Source: a bacterium (GTDB lineage Bacteria > Vulcanimicrobiota > Vulcanimicrobiia > Vulcanimicrobiales > SCRA01). From it: DNA of 6,332 nucleotides. Shown piece after piece: positions 1 through 4,947 of the stretch (its first letter is position 1; each line of letters starts with the position of its first letter). The notes under the pieces were generated by a model. The model did no database searches. It was not told the DNA's origin and saw nothing but the letters and a program-made list of their open reading frames with translations. A program made the translations under genes and the position numbers. The stretch covers positions 1 to 6,332 of the forward strand of contig JAGWST010000015.1 in NCBI GenBank assembly GCA_028869325.1, in the 5' to 3' direction.

Positions 1-1
1 C

Positions 2-904
2 GGCAACCTCTTCCGGCTCCAGCTGGGGGATACCGGCCACCTGGCCGACCCCACCATCACCTCCGTCTGGCGCCTCTTTCTGGAGGCCGGCATGCTGCTG
101 GCGCCGCTGCTCCTGCTGGTGGCCGTGGTCGGCGTGCTGGTGGGCGTGGTGGCCAATGTCGCGCAGGTGGGGCTGCTCATGAGCGGCCAGGTCCTGGTAC
201 CGCAGTTCTCGCGGGTCAACCCGCTCTCGGGGCTCCAGCGGCTTTTCTCGCGAACCGTGGCGGTCAATCTGCTCAAGCAGTCCATCAAGCTGCTGGCTGT
301 AGGGGTCCTGGTGGGGGCCAGCCTCTACGGGCAGCTGGATCGCTTCATCATGGTGGGGCAGATGTCGCCGGAGGAGGTTTTGCGCTTCGTGGAGAGCCTG
401 GCCTACGGCATCGGCTGGCGCTTCGGCCTGCTCCTGCTTCTGCTGGGTTTCGCCGATTATGCCTATCAGAGGTGGGAGTTCGAGCGCAACATCATGATGA
501 CCAAGCAGGAGGTCAGGGATGAGGCTCGACAGTCCGAGGGCGACCCCCTGGTCAAGGGCCGCATTCGGCAGAAGATGCGCGATAGCTCTCGCCGCAGGAT
601 GATGGCCGCCGTGCCCAAGGCGACCGTGGTCGTGACCAACCCCACGCACTTCGCCGTGGCGCTGACGTGGGACGAGATCAAGATGGACGCCCCCGTGGTC
701 ACCGCCAAGGGCGCCGACCTGTTGGCCAAACGCATCCGGGAGATCGCAGCGGAGAACGACGTACCGATCATGCAGAATCCGCCGTTGGCCCGCCAACTCT
801 ACGATAAGGTTCCGCTGGACCAGCCGATCCCGCCGCACCTCTACACGGCCGTGGCTGAGGTCATCGCCTTCGTCTACAAGCTCAAACGTAGGACAATCGC
901 CTGA
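2..904 (+). CDS. flhB: FlhB, flagellar type III export switch protein (5' partial)
   Basis: FlhB is an inner-membrane part of the flagellar export gate. Its cytoplasmic domain cleaves itself and switches export from rod/hook to filament substrates. The frame is open from base 2, giving 300 visible residues; family members are about 355-380 long, so roughly the first 60 residues, including the start codon and first membrane segment, are missing. Three hydrophobic segments follow (around visible residues 31-60, 92-110 and 132-150), then a basic linker and the C-terminal domain. The self-cleavage motif NPTH is intact at bases 638-649 (visible residues 213-216), preceded by the typical AAVPKATVVVT and followed by AKGADLLAKRIREIA and the NPPLARQLY region. 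The internal ATG at base 92 is not the true start, because family-like sequence continues upstream of it. The stop codon overlaps the flhA start (TGATG), which suggests translational coupling. Identification is firm. Confidence 0.97.
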   Translation, partial: GNLFRLQLGDTGHLADPTITSVWRLFLEAGMLLAPLLLLVAVVGVLVGVVANVAQVGLLMSGQVLVPQFSRVNPLSGLQRLFSRTVAVNLLKQSIKLLAVGVLVGASLYGQLDRFIMVGQMSPEEVLRFVESLAYGIGWRFGLLLLLLGFADYAYQRWEFERNIMMTKQEVRDEARQSEGDPLVKGRIRQKMRDSSRRRMMAAVPKATVVVTNPTHFAVALTWDEIKMDAPVVTAKGADLLAKRIREIAAENDVPIMQNPPLARQLYDKVPLDQPIPPHLYTAVAEVIAFVYKLKRRTIA

Positions 905-3024
905 TGGCGGCGCACGTGCAGACCCGGCCGCGGGGCGTTCTGGCGACGGTCACGGCCAATGCCCACTTCTTAGTGGCGGCGGCCGTGGTCATGCTGGTCA
1001 TCCTGATGATCGTGCCGATCCCGCCGGCGCTGCTGGACGTCCTGCTCTCGTTCAACATCGGCACGGCGCTGCTGATCCTGCTGATCACCATGTACACGGA
1101 GAACGCGCTGAACTTCAGCGTCTTTCCGACTCTGCTCTTGGTGATCACCCTCTACCGGCTCTCGCTCAACATCACCGGCACACGCCTCATCTTGCTGCAC
1201 GGATACGCCGGGCGGGTCATCGAGACGTTCGGCAACTTCGTGGTGGGCGGCAACTACGCCGTCGGCGTGGTCATCTTCGCGATCCTGATCGTCATCCAGT
1301 TCGTGGTCATCACCAACGGCGCGACGCGCGTGGCGGAGGTGGCCGCGCGCTTCACCCTGGACGCCATGCCCGGCAAGCAGCTGGCCATCGACGCCGACCT
1401 CAATGCGGGCTTGATCACCGAGGGGGAGGCCCGCCAGCGCCGTAAGGACGTGCAGCGACACGCGGATTTCTACGGCGCGATGGACGGCGCGTCGAAGTTC
1501 GTGCGCGGCGACGCGATCGCGGCGATCATCATCGTCTTCGTCAACATCATGGGCGGCTTCTTCATCGGCATCTTCCAGCAGCACATGGACATCGTGCAGG
1601 CGCTGCAGCGCTTCACGCTGCTGACCGTGGGGGAAGGCATCGTGACGCAGATTCCCGCGCTGCTGATCTCTACCGCCACCGGCATCATCGTCACGCGCGC
1701 CGCATCGGAGGGCAGCTTCGGCGACGAGCTCATCGGCCAGATCACCCAGCGCGCCCAGCCGCTGCTGATCGGCGCCGTTCTGCTGATTCTGATGGCGCTG
1801 CTGGGACTTCCGCCGGTCCCGATGCTGCTCATCGGCGGCCTCTTCTTTGTGGCCTATCGGGCCGTGCGCCAGCGCAAGCCGGGGACCGCTGTTCCGGGCG
1901 GCGCCTCGGCGGCCGGCGGCACGCTGCCGGCCGGGCAGGGTGTGGCCGCCGCGCCCAAGCCGGCGGAGAGCGTGGTGCCGCTGCTCTCGCTCGACCCCAT
2001 GGAACTGGAGATCGGCTTCGGCTTGATCCCGCTGGTCGACGTCGAGCAGGGGGGCGATCTGCTCGAGCGCATCACGGCCATCCGCCGCCACGCCGCCCGC
2101 GAGCTAGGGATCGTGGTGCCGCCGATCCGCGTGCGCGACAACCTGCAGTTGAAGCCCAGCTCCTACGCCGTCAAGCTCTACGGCCTGGAGATCGCGCGCG
2201 GCGAGGTGATGATCGGACGCCTGCTGGCGATGAATCCGGGCACCGCCAGCGAGCCGGTGGAGGGTATCGCCACCGTGGAGCCCGCCTTCAACCTGCCGGC
2301 GCTGTGGATCGTGGAGTCCAATCGCGGCGCCGCCGAGATGGCCGGCTACACCGTGATCGACCCGACCAGCGTGGTGGCGACGCATCTCACGGAGATCATC
2401 AAGGGGCACGCCGCGGATCTGCTGGGACGCCAAGAGACCAGCGCCCTGCTCGATAACGTGAAGCAGCACTATCCGGTGGTGGTCGAGGAGCTGGTGCCAC
2501 CGCTGCTCAGCGTCGGCGAGGTGCAGCGCGTGCTGCAGAACCTGTTACGCGAGCGCATCCCGATCCGCAACCTGCTGCTCATCCTGGAGGCGCTGGCCGA
2601 CGGCGCGCGGCAGTCGAAAGATATCGACTATCTGGGTGAGCGCGTGCGCGCGGCGCTGGCGCGCCACATCTGCGCGGAGTACGCGGAGGAGGGGCTGCTC
2701 TCCGTGATCACCGTCGACCCGCGTCTGGAGTCTTTACTCAGCGAGGCGGTGCGCCGCGGCGAGGATGCTTACGCGGTGCTCGACCCCTCGACGATCGCGC
2801 GCATCTACACCTCGCTCACGGAGCAGATCCAGGCGGCCAATGCGGCCGGTATCCATCCGATCGTCCTCTGCTCGCCCTCCGTCCGCTTAGCGCTCAAGCG
2901 CCTCACCGAGCGCGCCGCGCCGCAACTGGTGGTGCTCTCCTATAGCGAGATCGTCCCCGGCTTGCGCGTGGAATCGATCGGTCAAATCTCGCTCGAAGCG
3001 CAGGCGGCGACGGGCGCTCGGTAA
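904..3024 (+). CDS. flhA: FlhA, flagellar export gate protein
   Basis: FlhA is the largest membrane protein of the flagellar export apparatus. It forms a nine-subunit ring, helps use the proton motive force, and docks chaperone-substrate complexes on its cytoplasmic domain. The product is 706 residues, normal for the family. About eight hydrophobic segments lie between residues 18 and 320. The FHIPEP signature follows segment four (R142-V-A-E-V to D165), with the conserved LDAMPGKQ at 152-159. A flexible Gly/Ala/Pro-rich linker spans about 322-350. The cytoplasmic domain follows to the C terminus and includes the family-typical HAADLLGRQE and VQRVLQNLLRERIPIRNL stretches. The ATG at 904 overlaps the flhB stop by one base, with a modest TAGGAC Shine-Dalgarno-like site at 889-894. 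No truncation or frameshift is visible. Virulence-system homologues (SctV/InvA) are less likely given the che genes alongside. Confidence 0.98.
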   Translation: MAAHVQTRPRGVLATVTANAHFLVAAAVVMLVILMIVPIPPALLDVLLSFNIGTALLILLITMYTENALNFSVFPTLLLVITLYRLSLNITGTRLILLHGYAGRVIETFGNFVVGGNYAVGVVIFAILIVIQFVVITNGATRVAEVAARFTLDAMPGKQLAIDADLNAGLITEGEARQRRKDVQRHADFYGAMDGASKFVRGDAIAAIIIVFVNIMGGFFIGIFQQHMDIVQALQRFTLLTVGEGIVTQIPALLISTATGIIVTRAASEGSFGDELIGQITQRAQPLLIGAVLLILMALLGLPPVPMLLIGGLFFVAYRAVRQRKPGTAVPGGASAAGGTLPAGQGVAAAPKPAESVVPLLSLDPMELEIGFGLIPLVDVEQGGDLLERITAIRRHAARELGIVVPPIRVRDNLQLKPSSYAVKLYGLEIARGEVMIGRLLAMNPGTASEPVEGIATVEPAFNLPALWIVESNRGAAEMAGYTVIDPTSVVATHLTEIIKGHAADLLGRQETSALLDNVKQHYPVVVEELVPPLLSVGEVQRVLQNLLRERIPIRNLLLILEALADGARQSKDIDYLGERVRAALARHICAEYAEEGLLSVITVDPRLESLLSEAVRRGEDAYAVLDPSTIARIYTSLTEQIQAANAAGIHPIVLCSPSVRLALKRLTERAAPQLVVLSYSEIVPGLRVESIGQISLEAQAATGAR

Positions 3025-3045
3025 GGGAGGAATCTGCGGGGAAGC

Positions 3046-3726
3046 ATGAAGCTGCTGGAAACGCTCGGGCTCAAGCGCAAGGCGCCGGCGAATATCAAAT
3101 CGATGCTGCCGTCCGTGAACGGTTGGGTGGACCTGCACTGCATGGGGACGACGGCGTTCTCGGTCTGCGTCGAGGAGATCCACGCCGACTCGATCGTCAC
3201 GTCGCGGCCCGACAAAGGCCAGGTGCGGCCGGGCTGCACGGGCACCTTCGTCTACACCAACGCGCAGGGCAAGTTCCGCTTTGCAAGCCGCTTCCTGGGG
3301 GAGGACGCGCGCGGCCGCCTGCGCTTTGCGATGCCCGGCAGCGTCACCAGTTTGGCCGCGGGGGGCAATCAACGCACGGCGGTGCGTCTGGATGCCACCG
3401 TCCAGGGCATGTGGCGGATGGCCGCCGGCGGCAAGGGCGTGGGGCCGCTTTCGCGCGCCACCATCCGCGACATCTCGATCGGCGGCCTGGCACTGATTCT
3501 CCCCTGCGAGCTGCGCAAAGGCCAGGAGGTGGAGGTCCAAGTTCCCCTTGGCCCCGGCACCGTGCTGCAGGTGGTCTGCGAGGTCCGGCGCGTGGAGGGC
3601 ATCGAGCGCGCGGCGAAGTTCTCTCACGGCCTAAAATTCCGCGCGCTCTCTCAGGCGCAGGAGCGCCAGGTCAACGAGTTCATCCACCGCCGGCAGACGG
3701 ATTTGCGTGCTCGCGGCCTGGCGTAA
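3046..3726 (+). CDS. PilZ-domain protein, YcgR-like putative flagellar brake
   Basis: This is probably a cytoplasmic c-di-GMP effector that acts on flagellar function, as YcgR/YpfA proteins do by touching the motor when c-di-GMP is high. The product is 226 residues. Residues 1-105 are a beta-rich region resembling the YcgR N-terminal domain; the PilZ domain follows. Both c-di-GMP-binding motifs are present: RxxxR at R110-T-A-V-R114 (bases 3373-3387), and DxSxxG at D142-I-S-I-G-G147. Ligand binding is therefore expected, though not shown. The gene starts 21 bases after the flhA stop. A strong AGGGAGGAA site at 3024-3032 is somewhat far from the ATG, and a nearer weak GGGGAAG lies at 3038-3044. 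It likely shares the flhBA transcript. The family call is strong; the brake role is inferred from domain order and location. No signal peptide or membrane segment is seen. Confidence 0.88.
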   Translation: MKLLETLGLKRKAPANIKSMLPSVNGWVDLHCMGTTAFSVCVEEIHADSIVTSRPDKGQVRPGCTGTFVYTNAQGKFRFASRFLGEDARGRLRFAMPGSVTSLAAGGNQRTAVRLDATVQGMWRMAAGGKGVGPLSRATIRDISIGGLALILPCELRKGQEVEVQVPLGPGTVLQVVCEVRRVEGIERAAKFSHGLKFRALSQAQERQVNEFIHRRQTDLRARGLA

Positions 3727-3743
3727 AGAGCCTGCACAGTGCG

Positions 3744-3771
3744 TAAAGTTCTCTAGATGCCGGGCCGATAC
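3744..3771 (+). promoter_or_regulatory. Sigma-28 (FliA/SigD) promoter for the che genes
   Basis: A -35 element TAAAGTTC at 3744-3751 and a -10 element GCCGATAC at 3764-3771 each match the sigma-28 consensus (TAAAGTTT and GCCGATAA) at 7 of 8 bases. The gap is 12 bases between the 8-mers (11 in the enteric consensus), or 16 bases counted from TAAA to GCCGATA, within the 14-16 used by Bacillus SigD. Transcription should begin near 3776-3780. The site is intergenic, 18 bases after the PilZ stop and about 170 bases before cheY, so its match is not forced by coding. It would put cheY-cheC-cheA in the late flagellar class, which is where chemotaxis genes usually belong. Confidence 0.85.
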
Positions 3772-3947
3772 AACACGGAGGAAGCCGCCGTTTGGCGCGG
3801 GGTGGGATCGATGCGAAGGGGCGATATGAGAATGCGTTCGGGCTCCCATGAACGGGTGCTTACGAACCGGCGCGAGTGCGTTGGAACCTTTCAAGGCGTG
3901 GGGTCCCCGCGAGCCAAGCGAGGCGACGTGGGATGGGAGCTAGTGGG
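3772..3947 (+). promoter_or_regulatory. Long, potentially structured leader of the cheY operon
   Basis: About 170 transcribed bases separate the promoter from cheY, with no supported protein gene. Pairings visible by eye are: a 9-base-pair long-range helix (one G-U) between 3841-3849 and 3933-3941; a 7-pair hairpin 3867-3873/3878-3884 with two G-U pairs; and a 6-pair hairpin 3906-3911/3927-3932 topped by 3913-3915/3922-3924. Together they make a three-way junction whose closing helix includes the cheY ribosome-binding site. A competing pairing, GTTCG 3836-3840 with CGAAC 3863-3867, also exists. I looked for c-di-GMP-I, glycine, fluoride and other common riboswitch cores and recognised none. 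In GC-rich DNA some of this pairing may be chance. Confidence 0.4.
3935..3939 (+). promoter_or_regulatory. Ribosome-binding site fixing the cheY start
   Basis: GGGAG lies 8 bases before the ATG at 3948. This supports the 120-residue CheY start over the in-frame ATG at 3876, which would add 24 unrelated residues before the receiver domain. The same bases fall in the 3' arm of the possible long-range helix of the leader. Confidence 0.75.
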
Positions 3948-4310
3948 ATGAGCAAGAGGGTCCTCATCTGCGACGATGCCGTCGTCATGCGCATGATGAT
4001 CAAGGGCATCCTCTCCAAGAGCGGGTTCGAGATCGTCGGTGAGGCGCAGAACGGCGCCGAGGCGGTGGACAAATACAAGGCACTGAATCCAGACCTCGTC
4101 ACCATGGACATGGTGATGCCGGAGATGGACGGCATCACCGCGGTCAAGCAGATCATCTCCCACGACCCTGAGGCTAAGATCATCATGTGCACCTCCATGG
4201 GGCAGCAGGCTCTGGTGGTCGAGGCGATCCAGGCTGGGGCGAAATCGTTTATCACCAAGCCGTTCCAGCCGCCGAAGATCCTGGAGACCATCCACAAGGT
4301 GCTGACGTAG
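3948..4310 (+). CDS. cheY: CheY, chemotaxis response regulator
   Basis: CheY is a single-domain receiver that takes phosphate from CheA and then binds the flagellar switch (FliM, and FliY/FliN-type proteins) to change rotation. The product is 120 residues, the usual length. Key residues are all present: acidic pair D9-D10, phosphate acceptor D54 in TMDMVMPEMDG, the conserved hydroxyl residue T82 in IIMCTSMGQ, and K104 in the ITKPF motif. The sequence RMMIKGIL and the MCxxMGQQ stretch resemble Bacillus subtilis CheY more than the enteric protein. There is no output domain. The ATG at 3948 has a good ribosome-binding site and fits the family N terminus (MSKRVLICDDA). It is the first gene after the sigma-28 promoter, and the following cheC ribosome-binding site overlaps its stop codon. 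Confidence 0.96.
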   Translation: MSKRVLICDDAVVMRMMIKGILSKSGFEIVGEAQNGAEAVDKYKALNPDLVTMDMVMPEMDGITAVKQIISHDPEAKIIMCTSMGQQALVVEAIQAGAKSFITKPFQPPKILETIHKVLT

Positions 4311-4314
4311 GAGG
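4308..4314 (+). promoter_or_regulatory. Strong ribosome-binding site of cheC overlapping the cheY stop
   Basis: TAGGAGG contains the cheY stop codon (TAG) and sits 9 bases before the cheC ATG at 4324. It is the best-placed Shine-Dalgarno site in the window, and implies that cheY and cheC are translated from one message. Confidence 0.85.
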
Positions 4315-4323
4315 CCGCAGTCG

Positions 4324-4932
4324 ATGTCACTCTCGCTCAATCTGAGCGAGCTGCAGAAGGACGCGCTCAAGGAGGTCGGCAACATCGGGGCCGGCCACGC
4401 GGCGACGGCCCTCTCGCAGCTCCTGAATACGACCATCAAGCTCACCGAGCCCCGCATCGACATTCTCAAGTTCCGCGACCTCTCCAATCGCGTGGGACAC
4501 ACCGACCGCATCGTGGCCGCGCTGCACATGTACGTCCGCGGAGAGGCGCCGGGGCAGATGCTGGTGCTCTTCGACCGCGAGAACGCACTGGAGTTCGTCA
4601 ATGCGTTCATCAAGCGCATCGTCGGCAACATCCAGATCTTCGACTCGATCATCGACTCCACGCTCAAGGAGCTGGGCAACATTCTGGCCGGCTCGTACCT
4701 CACGGCGCTCATCCAGCTCACGGGGATCAATCTGCTGCCCTCCGTGCCGACGCTTTCATACGGCACGGTGCAGGCCGCGTTTCGCACCCTGATGTCGGTC
4801 TTGCCGGACCAGGACGTCTTCCTGGTGGAGAGCGATTTCATCGATCCGCGCACCACCGTCTCCGGCCAGTTCATCCTGATCCCTGAGACGGGCTCGCTCC
4901 AGCCGTTGCTGCAAGTGTTCGGAGTGGAGTAG
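4324..4932 (+). CDS. cheC: CheC, CheY-P phosphatase
   Basis: CheC family proteins dephosphorylate CheY-P, and in Bacillus they also bind the receptor deamidase CheD as part of adaptation. The product is 202 residues, close to the roughly 210 of B. subtilis CheC. Two copies of the active-site motif (D/S)xxxExxN are present: D13-E17-N20 (DALKEVGNIGAG) and S112-E116-N119 (STLKELGNILAG). Two intact sites argue for CheC rather than CheX, which has one. Absence of a C-terminal SpoA/FliN domain and of an N-terminal FliM-like CheY-binding peptide argues against FliY. It directly follows its presumed substrate's gene, cheY, 13 bases after the stop. No cheD lies in this window; a partner gene downstream of cheA would be the place to look. 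The identification is firm. Confidence 0.94.
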   Translation: MSLSLNLSELQKDALKEVGNIGAGHAATALSQLLNTTIKLTEPRIDILKFRDLSNRVGHTDRIVAALHMYVRGEAPGQMLVLFDRENALEFVNAFIKRIVGNIQIFDSIIDSTLKELGNILAGSYLTALIQLTGINLLPSVPTLSYGTVQAAFRTLMSVLPDQDVFLVESDFIDPRTTVSGQFILIPETGSLQPLLQVFGVE

Positions 4933-4947
4933 CGTCGTGGCGCTCAC

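Noticed and set aside
805..830. Sigma-28-like sequence inside flhB (TAAGGTTC, 10 bases, GCCGATCC)
   Set aside because: It matches at only 6 of 8 bases per element and lies on the conserved FlhB codons for YDKVPLDQPIPP. flhA is also normally an early gene, so a late promoter here is unlikely.
970..2091. Long antisense open frame inside flhA (373 codons)
   Set aside because: Its product is a low-complexity Asp/His/Arg/Gln-rich string. This is the usual shadow of a GC-rich gene read backwards, and the opposite strand clearly encodes FlhA.
3727..3743. Transcription terminator between the PilZ gene and the che promoter
   Set aside because: Only a 9-base palindrome with a one-base centre and no T-run is present, so read-through from the upstream operon into cheY cannot be ruled out.
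3123..3746. Second + strand frame overlapping the PilZ gene
   Set aside because: Its product is rich in Arg, Gly, Pro and His with no recognisable domain, while the frame starting at 3046 has both PilZ motifs.
3777..3851. Possible 19-residue peptide with a TTG start (3792) after a GGAGGAAG site, ending next to the anti-ribosome-site arm
   Set aside because: The ribosome site would fall at the predicted extreme 5' end of the transcript, the start is a rare type, and nothing in the peptide supports selection. Worth a glance only if the leader proves translated.
3876..3947. N-terminally extended CheY starting at 3876
   Set aside because: The extra 24 residues are Arg/Gly-rich and unlike any CheY. 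The ATG at 3948 has a good ribosome-binding site and gives the standard length.
3891..4874. Antisense open frame of 327 codons across cheY and cheC
   Set aside because: It spans two well-identified genes on the other strand and shows no family-like motif. Long antisense frames are common at this base composition.
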